From Acinetobacter guillouiae CIP 63.46 (GTDB taxonomy: Bacteria > Pseudomonadota > Gammaproteobacteria > Pseudomonadales > Moraxellaceae), in contig NZ_KB849283.1 in assembly GCF_000368145.1 (NCBI RefSeq), positions 1,514,324 through 1,578,323 of the forward strand: DNA of 64,000 bases, in the 5' to 3' direction. Every line of letters begins with the position of its first letter. Positions within the stretch are counted from its first letter, which is position 1. Positions 27,644 to 35,633 of the stretch are shown piece after piece. The notes beneath the pieces were generated by a model that had not been told where the DNA came from, did no database searches, and saw nothing but the letters and a program-made list of their open reading frames with translations. The position numbers were made by a program, and so were the translations under genes.

Positions 27644-28049
27644 AATTACCTCTATAAAATCACAAAGCCTCGCCTACAGTTTACATAAAAATGCTAATTA
27701 ACTCAAACTAAACAATATTAAAGTGAAATATATCACGTTATTTTGGTGTTTTATTATCACCAGATTTCATATAGCGTGCTTAACAAGCTATTTATTTTTA
27801 AGCTATGAAATTGCCTAAATTATGCTTATTAATTAAAATGCTGAATTGATTCATTCAAGGTTATTTTTTATAATTTTAAAATAAATCAATGATATAAAAA
27901 TTCAACACACAATAACTCAAATATGCAAATCATTCTTATTCTATTCAATTTTTTTAATATCCTATCAGTAGTGATCTTAATTTTAACGATATTAAAAAGT
28001 TGAAATAAGTGTATATTAGGTAAAACACAAGCTAGTCGATAGAGCTAAC
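27644..28049. other. Gene-free interval
   Basis: A+T-rich DNA between divergent genes that must hold both promoters. I see no gene or clear hairpin in it. Confidence 0.45.
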
Positions 28050-28487
28050 ATGAAATTTGAGATAACAACAGAAATTTTGATCAATGCACCCATTGATATC
28101 GTTTGGAAAACCCTAACAAATTTTGAAGATTATAAAAATTGGAATCCGTTTATCATTGATGTTACAGGAGAAATCCATAAAGGTGGCAAAATCAATGTCA
28201 CCATACAAAATGATGCGACAAGTAAAATGTCTTTTAAAGCAGTTGTACTTGAAAATCAAAAAAATAAACAATTTAGTTGGCGCGGAAAATTATTGGTGAA
28301 GGGCGTATTTGATGGGGAACATAAATTTAGATTAGAACAAATAACTCCGGTTCAAACAAGATTGATCCATAGTGAAGCCTTTAGTGGAATTTTAGTAAAA
28401 CCGTTTCTTAAGAACTTACAGACAAAAACCAAGCCCAGTTTTCAACGAATGAATAATGCGCTTAAAGTAAGATTAGAGAATCAATAG
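28050..28487 (+). CDS. SRPBCC (START/Bet v1-like) domain protein, 145 aa
   Basis: ILINAPIDIVWKTLTNFEDYKNWNPFI is the typical start of the SRPBCC/polyketide-cyclase fold, followed by beta strands and a long C-terminal helix (FLKNLQTKTKPSFQRMNNALKVRLE). The fold makes a deep hydrophobic pocket for a lipid-like ligand. The ligand and reaction cannot be read from sequence. The ribosome-binding site is weak. Confidence 0.8.
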   Translation: MKFEITTEILINAPIDIVWKTLTNFEDYKNWNPFIIDVTGEIHKGGKINVTIQNDATSKMSFKAVVLENQKNKQFSWRGKLLVKGVFDGEHKFRLEQITPVQTRLIHSEAFSGILVKPFLKNLQTKTKPSFQRMNNALKVRLENQ

Positions 28488-28634
28488 AATTATTCAGCTG
28501 ACAAATCGGCTTTAAGTAAAACCAGCATCAATTCCTCTCTATACTTGGAATCAATATAGCTTGGTCTCATCTTGCATAAAGCCCCATAAGATTAATAAAA
28601 CCATCGCAACAACTCATATTTTAGGAGGATCCTA

Positions 28635-29123
28635 TTGGAGATTGAGTTTGACCGTTTAAGCAATGTGAGCAAGTCTGAAATTATTGAATTAAATACAAAT
28701 GAACGTGTCCTTAAGCAAATGCCTTTAGCCAAGGGCGTTATTTTTGATGAAGATCAATGTAATGCTTGGGTTAATGAAAAAGAAAGCCTATGGATGAACC
28801 ATGGTTATGGTCCATGGGCATTTATTGTTGATGGCCAATTTGCAGGCTGGGGAGGTTTACAATATGAGCATGGAGATGCTGACTTGGCTTTAGTGCTACA
28901 CCCTCAATATTGGGGAATGGGTAAACAAATTTTTAATAAAATTATAAACAAGGCATTTAACGAGATGGGCTTTGATTCGATCACAATTTTATTACCGCCA
29001 ACACGGAAAAAGTTAACAGGGATCTATTCACTCGGATTTAAATTGGATGGTGAGGTCATCATAAGTAATGAACATTTTTTCAGGTATCGACTCAATAAAA
29101 CGTCTATCGAAAGAACCGAGTAA
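28635..29123 (+). CDS. GNAT family N-acetyltransferase, 162 aa, TTG start
   Basis: The acetyl-CoA binding motif is visible as LALVLHPQYWGMGKQIFNKIINKAF (Q/R-x-x-G-x-G/A type), preceded by the strand GWGGLQYEHGDADLALV. The start is TTG: a full AGGAGG lies six bases before it and no ATG fits. It probably acetylates a small molecule or an N-terminus; the substrate is unknown. It follows the SRPBCC gene by about 150 bases in the same direction. Confidence 0.85.
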   Translation: MEIEFDRLSNVSKSEIIELNTNERVLKQMPLAKGVIFDEDQCNAWVNEKESLWMNHGYGPWAFIVDGQFAGWGGLQYEHGDADLALVLHPQYWGMGKQIFNKIINKAFNEMGFDSITILLPPTRKKLTGIYSLGFKLDGEVIISNEHFFRYRLNKTSIERTE

Positions 29124-29258
29124 GTACTACCCTAAAATACTTAGGTGGGGCTTTCTAAAAGCTTCTTAGCATGAATGATCATAAATCAGATAACCTTTCT
29201 TCTGACCTTATCACATCAAGTATTGAAATCATGCTGGTTACGATTTCCAAGACACTGC

Positions 29259-29525
29259 TTATTTTGCTTTGTTGATTTTTTCTTTAGACAAAATGAATAA
29301 ATCTTCATTTAGATGAGCAAATCTTTCTGCTAACCATTCATGGGTATCATTGAGCGCTTGATTATAAAAATGATGTCCAAATTCATCTACAATAAAATCA
29401 AATAAAAACTGTGCTGGAAAGTTTCCAAGGTCTAACTCTAGTTCCTTTAAGGCATATTTTTTCAATGAGCTAATTAATTGTTCACGCGTAAACTCATCAA
29501 ATGTAATTATTTGCTTCTTAGCCAT
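29259..29525 (-). CDS. DUF2164-like protein, 88 aa
   Basis: TREQLISSLKKYALKELELDLGNFPAQFLFDFIVDEFGHHFYNQALND matches the DUF2164 family, small soluble bacterial proteins of unknown function. I start at the ATG giving MAKKQIITF, which fits the family better than an ATG eight codons upstream. The C-terminus is extended by a charged helix. Confidence 0.75.
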   Translation of the reverse strand: MAKKQIITFDEFTREQLISSLKKYALKELELDLGNFPAQFLFDFIVDEFGHHFYNQALNDTHEWLAERFAHLNEDLFILSKEKINKAK

Positions 29526-29910
29526 AGTCTTACTTTCTGAAAATAACAAAGAATCATTACAATACTTATTTAGAATTTATTCAATCTTATCGCGTCTTAT
29601 TATGTCGTACATCTTGAGTTTTCTCTGGCTATGCTTTAACACCTACGCAACCAATTACAAAAATTACCCAAATAGCAATAAATAAAGTAGTTTTAAGATA
29701 AACATAATTTTTAGAATTTTGTAGGAGGCAATAAATTAAAAAATATTCTCAGCATAGTAATAACAGATCAAAAAAAAATTTTTAATAAAAAACTTAAAAT
29801 AATCTTATAAAGATTTAAAATTATACCAATTTAATAAATTTAGAAATTACTAATACATATAATTTTTTATAAAAGCGATTAAAATCTTTTGGAAACTATT
29901 TCAACTCACT
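29526..29910. other. Gene-free interval
   Basis: A+T-rich DNA with long A runs (about 29770-29820). No gene or hairpin that I can support. Confidence 0.45.
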
Positions 29911-30138
29911 TTAAAGTGTTCTCCCTTGAAAGGCCGGATCTTCTTCTACAAAAAACACCTCATCAGTACCAACTAAAGCCCATTGATATGTTCCAAATAT
30001 TCTGCTTAATTCCTGATTGAATGAATTAAATAGTTTGACTAGATTAAATGACTCATCATATTCTCCCACATATTGTGTAATTGGAAATTGTCGAAATTCT
30101 TCATACATTTTATGTACAGTTACTTTTTTAATCATCAT
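29911..30138 (-). CDS. Hypothetical protein, 75 aa
   Basis: A short soluble protein (VTVHKMYEEFRQFPITQYVGEYDESFN...VFFVEEDPAF, given in parts) that I do not recognise. TAGGAG precedes ATG ATG by five to eight bases, so it should be translated. A 14-bp inverted repeat lies directly upstream of the ribosome-binding site. It follows the Gln/Asn-rich gene on the same strand by 72 bases and may share its transcript. Confidence 0.6.
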   Translation of the reverse strand: MMIKKVTVHKMYEEFRQFPITQYVGEYDESFNLVKLFNSFNQELSRIFGTYQWALVGTDEVFFVEEDPAFQGRTL

Positions 30139-30150
30139 TTTAACTCCTAA

Positions 30151-30184
30151 GTAAATTGAAAGAAGTTCCCTTCTTTCAATTTAC
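30151..30184. promoter_or_regulatory. 14-bp inverted repeat before a ribosome-binding site
   Basis: GTAAATTGAAAGAA and its exact complement are separated by six bases. On the minus-strand transcript the hairpin ends two bases before TAGGAG of the 75-aa gene. There is no T-run, so it could be an mRNA structure, processing site or operator rather than a terminator. Confidence 0.6.
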
Positions 30185-30209
30185 ACTTAACTCAATAAAA
30201 GCCTAGATG

Positions 30210-30401
30210 CTATTTTTTTTGCTCTGGGGTTTCTTCAACTTTCTTTGGCTGTGCTTGGGATGGATTGCTTTCATTGCTATCAGGTTGTTTATTCTGATCT
30301 TTATTTGTCTGTTGCTGCTGAGGCGCTTGTGATTGATTGCCTTGATTAGCATCAGGTTGTTTATTCTGATTGCTACTTGGTTGCTTGGTAAAATTTGACA
30401 T
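30210..30401 (-). CDS. Gln/Asn-rich low-complexity protein, 63 aa
   Basis: Nearly all residues are Gln, Asn, Lys, Pro, Ser or Asp. The sequence holds two copies of a 17-residue unit (NQNKQPDANQGNQSQAP and DQNKQPDSNESNPSQAQ) and ends in a Lys/Glu tail. It should be disordered. An AGAG about ten bases before the ATG supports translation. An overlapping frame on the same strand is a by-product of the repeat. Function unknown; similar short polar proteins are often stress-induced, which is only a comparison. Confidence 0.6.
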   Translation of the reverse strand: MSNFTKQPSSNQNKQPDANQGNQSQAPQQQQTNKDQNKQPDSNESNPSQAQPKKVEETPEQKK

Positions 30402-30730
30402 AGTAATATCTCTTTTTTGTCATTCATATTAATGACTCATTCAAGATGCGCCTTTATTAAATAAATAGATAGTATTAACACGTATCAAGATATATTTACC
30501 ACAACAACACCATTGGTTTATATCAGTTATTTAAATTATATAATTACATATATATTTTTTAATTCCACATCCAAAAAATTTAAATTCAAAAAATAAAACA
30601 TATATAAAGAAAATTAATCCACCCCACCTATTTAATCATTAAAATCAATACTTATAATATATCACACTTTACTTATATTAATATTTCTTAGGCTCCTATT
30701 GATAGATATACTTATATATTCTTAAAAATA
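30402..30730. other. Gene-free interval
   Basis: A+T-rich DNA between the Gln/Asn-rich gene and the left end of the IS630-type element. No gene seen. Confidence 0.45.
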
Positions 30731-31611
30731 TATAGTAAAACCGTTTAATTACTCATACATATTTAAAAGAATAATTTGAACAGCATACCGATAGAATCTA
30801 CTAACCATTCTTCCTTTTATTCTTCACCCACGCCATTTCTATAAGATTTAAATCAGGGCTGTAAAGTGGTAACCATAATATATGATGCTCATGTTGCTCT
30901 AATAATTCTTGAGTATCTGACCTTTTATGAAATGTCACATTATCCATCACAACAATACTCTGCTTCGGCAATTCTAGGTTAAAAAATTCCTTAACCCAAA
31001 AATGAAATACATCTGAATTCACTTTGCAATCAAATAGTCCAACTCCAAATAAGCCAATTTGATATATTGCACCAATTGTATTGGTTTGATTCTTAACTAT
31101 CAATTATATGATCCATAACAAGGTGTTCCCCGTTTAGAGTAGCCATAAGGTCGTTGTTCATGTGATTTAAAGCCACTTTCATCCAGATAAACGATAGGAT
31201 GCTTGTGCTTTAACTCATCCAGAGTCTTTAAGTATTGTTCTCTGATTTCAGGTTTTGCTTGCGGATGAAGTGAGGTCTTTTTTTTAACGGTAATCCCTAG
31301 GCGGCTTAATGTATCGCCAATGGAAGAAACTCCACAGCCAAAACGTGCTGCACGTTCATATTGATAATCATCAGTATATTGTTCAACATCTGCCCTAGAG
31401 CGTCATCATCTATTTTTGATGGTCTACGTGGTCAAGCTCTTTTAATCTCTATACTTTTTCCCAACTTAAAATTGTATTCTTATCAATTTCAAATTGAGTG
31501 GCAACGGCTCGAATAGAATTTCCTTCCTCAAGTTTAGCTAAAACTTTTCGTCTAAAATGTTCTGAATAAATCATTTATCTAGCATCTTACATTTTTAACA
31601 GTTTGACTATA
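30731..31611 (-). mobile_element. Decayed IS630-type insertion sequence with terminal inverted repeats
   Basis: The ends TATAGTAAAACCGTT (left) and AACAGTTTGACTATA (right) are inverted repeats matching at 13 of 15 positions. Both border on TA, the target used by IS630 elements. The length of about 880 bases is typical. The transposase inside is broken, so the element cannot move by itself. Confidence 0.8.
30763..31574 (-). pseudogene. IS630-type transposase, broken by frameshifts and stops
   Basis: The N-terminus MIYSEHFRRKVLAKLEEG starts a helix-turn-helix, followed by ATQFEIDKNTILSWEKV and then a stop. Further on come YLDESGFKSHEQRPYGYSKRG and GSYN with a stop, then the open part with IVVMDNVTFHKR and LPLYSPDLNLIEMAW (catalytic DDE residues). 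After a frameshift it ends EEWLVDSIGMLFKLFF. All blocks belong to one ancestral transposase; at least three lesions separate them. Confidence 0.85.
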
Positions 31612-31732
31612 GATGGTTATCCTCCCGTTGGGCGAGGGGTACGCAAAGGTATTTAAACTTTCAAAGCAAAATATGGCAATGAAAGCTTTTTTATAATCAA
31701 ACACTCATTTTTTCATGTAATTGTATGAATAA

Positions 31733-31945
31733 TTAGATGGTTTGATTATAGTTTTCTTCATCTTTAAAAATTGCTTCAATTGATAAGCCAAATAATTTAG
31801 AAATTTTAAATGCCAAAGGCAGACTAGGATCATAACGTTCTTTTTCAATTGCATTAATTGTCTGCCGCGAAACACCCAAATATTCTGCTAATTGCTGCTG
31901 AGACCAGCCTTGTTTCGTTCTTAATTCAGATAAGATATTTTTCAT
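31733..31945 (-). CDS. XRE-family (Cro/C1-type) transcriptional regulator, 70 aa
   Basis: A compact HTH protein: MKNILSELRTKQGWSQQQLAEYLGVSRQTINAIE is given here in outline, with the recognition helix SRQTINAIEKE near residues 27-37 and the family tail DPSLPLAFKISKLFGLSIEAIF. Its ATG overlaps the stop of the upstream membrane-protein gene by four bases (ATGA), so the two are translationally coupled. Regulators of this YgzD/YozG-like type often control their own operon. Two palindromes upstream of the operon are the likely operators. Confidence 0.9.
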   Translation of the reverse strand: MKNILSELRTKQGWSQQQLAEYLGVSRQTINAIEKERYDPSLPLAFKISKLFGLSIEAIFKDEENYNQTI

Positions 31946-32319
31946 CGATAACGCCAGCTCCCAATTGCAATACCAACACCCCACAATGTTGCCATTAAAG
32001 GCCATACAAAAAACATAGAAAGATGTGGAAAGCCAACATTTTCAAGAAATCCATAGCTAAATGTAATCAGTGCGGTACCTACGAATGCGAGCGCAAAAGC
32101 TTGTAATTGGATATGTTGTTGCATTTCATCTAAGCGAGCTAATTGTCTGAGCACACTCCAGCCCACTAAAATACAGGGAATTATAGGCAATAATGTCACA
32201 AAAATTTGTGTTGAATAACGGATATTTTCACTCTTTAAATAATTTAATGAAAAGATAAGTACAACAATATAAAGCAGTATTGATGCACTAAACTCAATCA
32301 GAGATCTATATTTTTTCAT
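31942..32319 (-). CDS. Membrane protein paired with an XRE regulator, 125 aa
   Basis: Four hydrophobic segments are visible (about residues 10-27, 38-56, 72-92 and 98-119) with a polar loop QLARLDEMQQHIQLQ between the second and third. It is the first gene of a two-gene operon whose second gene is the XRE regulator. Pairs of a small four-helix membrane protein with a YozG-like HTH protein are common in bacteria; the function is unknown. Its promoter region carries two matching palindromes. Confidence 0.8.
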   Translation of the reverse strand: MKKYRSLIEFSASILLYIVVLIFSLNYLKSENIRYSTQIFVTLLPIIPCILVGWSVLRQLARLDEMQQHIQLQAFALAFVGTALITFSYGFLENVGFPHLSMFFVWPLMATLWGVGIAIGSWRYR

Positions 32320-32330
32320 AAGGCACCTGT

Positions 32331-32346
32331 GTAAAGTAAACTTTAC
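32331..32346. promoter_or_regulatory. Operator-like palindrome, proximal
   Basis: GTAAAGTAAACTTTAC, half-sites GTAAAG / CTTTAC, lying 12 bases before the start codon of the membrane-protein gene and just downstream of the predicted -10 box. The probable ligand is the XRE protein of the same operon. Confidence 0.7.
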
Positions 32347-32351
32347 ATAAA

Positions 32352-32380
32352 TTTAGCTCAAATACCACGCAGTGTAAAGC
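32352..32380 (-). promoter_or_regulatory. Promoter of the membrane protein-XRE operon
   Basis: On the minus strand TTTACA and TAAATT are 17 bases apart. The -35 box is part of the distal palindrome, and the proximal palindrome covers the expected start of transcription. Confidence 0.6.
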
Positions 32381-32389
32381 ATGCTTTAC
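32374..32389. promoter_or_regulatory. Operator-like palindrome, distal
   Basis: GTAAAGCATGCTTTAC, a perfect palindrome with the same half-sites as the proximal one, centred 43 bases away (about four helical turns). It overlaps the -35 box. Confidence 0.75.
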
Positions 32390-32508
32390 ATGTTATTTTT
32401 GTTTTGCCTTAGAGATTGATCTCACAACCCTCTTACAATTGTCATTTTTTCACAGCATTTATCTACTCTTTAATTTTAAATTTCTAAAGCTAACTTATTT
32501 AAAAGCAT

Positions 32509-32541
32509 AAAAAAAACCTAGTAAGCATGAAGCAAACTAGG
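32509..32541 (-). terminator. Terminator of the single-gene initiator tRNA unit
   Basis: Minus-strand stem CCTAGT / ACTAGG with a T-run; the same hairpin follows the three-gene tRNA cluster at 37519. Confidence 0.85.
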
Positions 32542-32566
32542 CTATAAACTTTGAATCTCTTTTCGT

Positions 32567-32643
<77 letters not shown>

Positions 32644-32656
32644 TCAACGAAGCACC

Positions 32657-32685
32657 TTTATACGCCTTAAAGACAAGGAATACAA
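32657..32685 (-). promoter_or_regulatory. Promoter of the single initiator tRNA gene
   Basis: TTGTAT - 17 bases - TATAAA on the minus strand; the -10 box lies 13 bases before the tRNA. The same arrangement precedes the three-gene cluster. Confidence 0.75.
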
Positions 32686-32927
32686 CCTTTATTCTATATA
32701 TGTTTAAAAGAATTATTGATGGGCATCCAGAACATGCTAAAAGCATTCATTGTTGACTGATTATCGTATGCTCTTTTAACTTCAAAACACAACGGTTTAA
32801 CCTTTTACTTAAGATTAAAAACCTAATATTTCGATAGCGATCTATTATACTTTTACCCTCATCAAGGCATCTTTAGCTCTTACCCAAATAACAATTTAAT
32901 TAAACCAGTCATTGATATAGCATTAGA

Positions 32928-32957
32928 AAGCCCACTAAAAAGTGGGCTTATTTTTTG
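32928..32957 (+). terminator. Unassigned intrinsic terminator
   Basis: Stem AAGCCCACT / AGTGGGCTT with loop AAAA, then ATTTTTT on the plus strand. No plus-strand gene ends upstream. The surrounding 32686-33128 interval holds no gene that I can support. Confidence 0.7.
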
Positions 32958-33128
32958 GAGGCGCATGAATGATGTGTGAGTCGCACAACAATTCAATAAA
33001 AAGTATATCAGCCTTTATTTATTAATTAAATTAAACTATGTAACAAAAATTAGCCAAAGCGTGCTGCAATACAATGTTCAAATAAACAGCGAAGATTTGC
33101 CTTAGTCTCTATATAAATTTAAGCAATT

Positions 33129-33149
33129 AAAAAACCACCCGTAGGTGGC
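33129..33149 (-). terminator. Terminator after the 70-aa gene
   Basis: Minus-strand stem CCACC / GGTGG followed by six T. Confidence 0.75.
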
Positions 33150-33154
33150 TCGAT

Positions 33155-33367
33155 TTAAATCATAGGTTCCAAAATCTTATAAATTTTACCATTCTTGCTG
33201 CTTTCAAAAAGCATTTCGAAGTTAGGACGCAAAAGTTCATTTTCAACAATAATATATTTGATACGTTCATGAGTTTTATTTGGATTTATCACAACATCAT
33301 CTAATGTTGCCTCAACTGCGTAACACTTTCCAAATTGATCCTTTACATTTATGTCGAGTTTATTCAT
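33155..33367 (-). CDS. Hypothetical protein, 70 aa (paralog of the one at 24381)
   Basis: The ATG used gives MNKLDINVKDQFG and has AAGGTG six bases upstream; a longer frame would add a hydrophobic stretch without a ribosome site. The C-terminal IKYIIVENELLRPNFEMLFESSK aligns with the 75-residue protein encoded at 24381-24608. Both have a shared N-terminal V-K-D-Q motif and differ mostly in the middle. Function unknown. Confidence 0.7.
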   Translation of the reverse strand: MNKLDINVKDQFGKCYAVEATLDDVVINPNKTHERIKYIIVENELLRPNFEMLFESSKNGKIYKILEPMI

Positions 33368-33552
33368 AAAAAACACCTTAAAAATTAAATAAAAAACAGC
33401 TAAAACTGTTAACCAAAACATTCAATGATTATTAAATTTATGCTTGTACATCAAACGCAATTCAATATACTGCAAAAACAGTAAATTATTATAAAAATTT
33501 TTATTTACTTACATTTTAAGTGCTTATCAAAAAGATTGCTTCTTGATGCTAC

Positions 33553-33828
33553 TCAGGTTTTTTGAGGATCTATTGCTTTTATCTCCTTTAAATCATCAAG
33601 ATGAAGATCAAAAATGCTTTCAATCATTTTTACTTTGGATTCACTGGTATCCTCAGAAGTTTCAATCAAGTATTTTTTTGTTTGTTGGGTAAATTGAAAA
33701 TAGTCTTCATAATTCACTGTTCCATTTTTTATCAGAAAACCGACTAAATTTCCGATGAGTAATCTTGTGACATGGTCACCCTCTAAGGTTGCCTCAACCA
33801 GCTTCCCAGCTAAAATTAATTTTTTCAT
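33553..33828 (-). CDS. Hypothetical protein, 91 aa
   Basis: A soluble, mostly helical protein: KLILAGKLVEATLEGDHVTR, then IGNLVGFLIKNG and a charged C-terminal half ending DDLKEIKAIDPQKT. Not recognised. I use the ATG rather than the GTG one codon earlier; GGA lies ten bases upstream. It could share control with the 70-aa gene 185 bases downstream on the same strand. Confidence 0.6.
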   Translation of the reverse strand: MKKLILAGKLVEATLEGDHVTRLLIGNLVGFLIKNGTVNYEDYFQFTQQTKKYLIETSEDTSESKVKMIESIFDLHLDDLKEIKAIDPQKT

Positions 33829-34122
33829 CACATTACCATCCTTTGTATCATTTACTTAATTTAACAAATTCATTTTTACTTGTCATATCAATAAAAATAA
33901 TCCATGCTTAAGTTCGTTCAGATGTACGCTAGCTTTTGGCTTCTATCACTGCAAATGCATCACTATTGATACTTCAGCAATCACACCCATTTACTTGAAT
34001 ACAATTAAACAGTCCCCTCCTTCGGTAGTTGCAAAGCTGTTTTAAAAACCAATTTCCACTCTGGTATGTATGCCAATCATCAACCTCAAAAATGGTTTTA
34101 TTCTAAACTTGCGCTTATCTGA
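33829..34122. other. Gene-free interval
   Basis: No supportable gene. It is the first part of a gap of more than 1.1 kb that runs to the cold-shock gene and contains three strong hairpins, listed separately. Confidence 0.45.
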
Positions 34123-34153
34123 TAAAAAAAGCCCTACATTTCTGTAAGGCTTT
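34123..34153 (-). terminator. Unassigned terminator
   Basis: Minus-strand stem AAAGCCTTACA / TGTAGGGCTTT with a long T-run. No minus-strand gene clearly ends here. Confidence 0.65.
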
Positions 34154-34258
34154 ACCTTAATTTTGCGCTGACTAAGGATTTTTGTTATTTATTATTAGTA
34201 AAATAACAATTTAAATTTACTTTAAAATTAAATTATCGTCAACCCTTTCATTGCCTGT

Positions 34259-34292
34259 ATAAAAAAATACCCACCGATAGAGTAAGTGGGTA
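34259..34292 (-). terminator. Unassigned terminator
   Basis: Minus-strand stem ATACCCAC / GTGGGTAT followed by TTTTTT. Upstream on that strand is only a doubtful 71-codon frame (34432-34647). Confidence 0.65.
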
Positions 34293-34704
34293 TATAAACT
34301 TGTGATATATGTTTAGATAAACTTAATTTACAGAACATAAGTCTCACTTTCAATACCATTCATCGGCTATTTAATTTCACAAAAATACAAATATAAGAAT
34401 TTATTCACTCAATGATCGAGACTTCATATGCTCACAGATAAAGCCCTCTATAAAAACAATAAAAAACACCAGCCAATACTACGCACAAAGAAGGACAAAA
34501 AATTAAATCGTACATAATTGATTTTAAATATTTTTTAATTAAACCATTTGAAAGTATGGCATAAAACTGAAATATGCTAGATTCTATTTGATGATTCAAA
34601 TTATTGTAATTTATCAAACACATTGAAAGAAAAAAAAACCTATACATTTATCTCGACTATTTTACTGCGTTTTTATTATTAAAGAACAGATGTATAGTAT
34701 CCGT

Positions 34705-34777
34705 GACCATTGGAGAGAGTGGTCTATAGACAATAAAGAAAGGCCCTACTAACCTGCATGATGCGGGTTTCTTTTTT
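34705..34777 (+). ncRNA. Candidate small RNA ending in an intrinsic terminator
   Basis: A TATAGT box at 34693-34698 is followed by a hairpin GACCA / TGGTC at 34705-34724, a single-stranded A-rich stretch, GGCCC, and then an 8-bp terminator stem AACCTGCA / TGCGGGTT with CTTTTTT. No open frame fits. The layout (5' hairpin, unpaired middle, 3' terminator) is that of a trans-acting small RNA. A -35 box is not convincing, so this stays a candidate. Confidence 0.4.
34751..34777 (+). terminator. Terminator of the candidate small RNA
   Basis: 8-bp stem with a three-base loop and a T-tract on the plus strand; no protein gene ends upstream of it. Confidence 0.75.
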
Positions 34778-34988
34778 GTTTATTGATCTAGAGATAGGAC
34801 AGCATCCATACACGATTCAGAATATAAAAGGCTTGATTTATACAGCAATTGATTAGATCTGCTTAATTTTTTGCTGATAGGCGAATGATGGATCTTTTAA
34901 ATAGGTCCAGTGTTTTAATAAGAATATAGAAAAAGTTATAGAAATAATTGAAATGTATAAATATGAATTAAGATAAAAATTTAGAGTT

Positions 34989-35018
34989 AAAAAAAAGCAC
35001 GATATCGTGCTTTTTTTA
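34989..35018. terminator. Terminator after the cold-shock gene
   Basis: Perfect palindrome centred on GATATC (AAAGCACGATATCGTGCTTT) with T-runs on both strands. Confidence 0.88.
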
Positions 35019-35032
35019 CAACTTACTCTGAA

Positions 35033-35248
35033 TTATAGCGGAGTAATGTTTACAGCGTTAGGACCTTTAGGACCTTGAGTGATACTGAATTCAACTTGTT
35101 GACCTTCAGCAAGAGTTTTAAAGCCAGAGTTAGCGATTTCGCTGAAATGAGCAAAAACGTCTGGACCTGATTCTTGTTGAATGAAACCGAAACCTTTAGT
35201 TTCGTTGAACCATTTAACTGTACCTTTAACAACATTTGAGTTTGACAT
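35033..35248 (-). CDS. CspA-family cold-shock protein, 71 aa
   Basis: A single cold-shock domain. RNP1 is GFGFIQ and RNP2 is VFAHFS, both intact. It binds single-stranded RNA or DNA and melts mRNA structure. The ATG has AGGA six bases upstream (TTG two codons earlier is unlikely). The 5' side has a long gene-free stretch, as expected for a structured leader of a csp gene. Family members are many, so no number is given to the symbol. Confidence 0.95.
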   Translation of the reverse strand: MSNSNVVKGTVKWFNETKGFGFIQQESGPDVFAHFSEIANSGFKTLAEGQQVEFSITQGPKGPNAVNITPL

Positions 35249-35633
35249 AATCAATCCTACTGAGATTTAAAAATTTTAAGTCATTTTATGACTAGTGATA
35301 ACGTCGAAAATAATAAAGAATTGAACTTAAAATCTGAATAAAACGAAGGATTATGACTAAAACTGCGATACTTAGAGAAGATTTACCAAAACATGACTTT
35401 TTTCTAGTTGGCTTTACTTTACAGGAAAAAAATAAATAATCAAGCCTTCTTATACATATTTAACTTTTTTATGGATAAAGAATGGCTTATCTATTTAGAA
35501 CAGCTCTCATGTGAGAGCTTTCTCAAATAACTTACCTTTTTCGATCATTGATAGAAAGCCAATTAACTTTCTATTTCAGAAGAAAAAAATACCAATGTTC
35601 CATACATCAATTTTTCTTATGCTTATTTTAGGG
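35249..35633. other. Leader region of the cold-shock gene and intergenic DNA
   Basis: Almost 400 bases without a convincing gene. It includes a perfect palindrome AGCTCTCATGTGAGAGCT at 35502-35519. The part next to the csp gene is A+T-rich and may form its 5' untranslated leader. Confidence 0.5.

Noticed and set aside
34432-34647. 71-codon minus-strand frame, hydrophobic
   Set aside because: Weak start signals and A+T-driven Phe/Leu/Ile composition. It could still be real because a terminator lies 140 bases downstream, but support is too thin.
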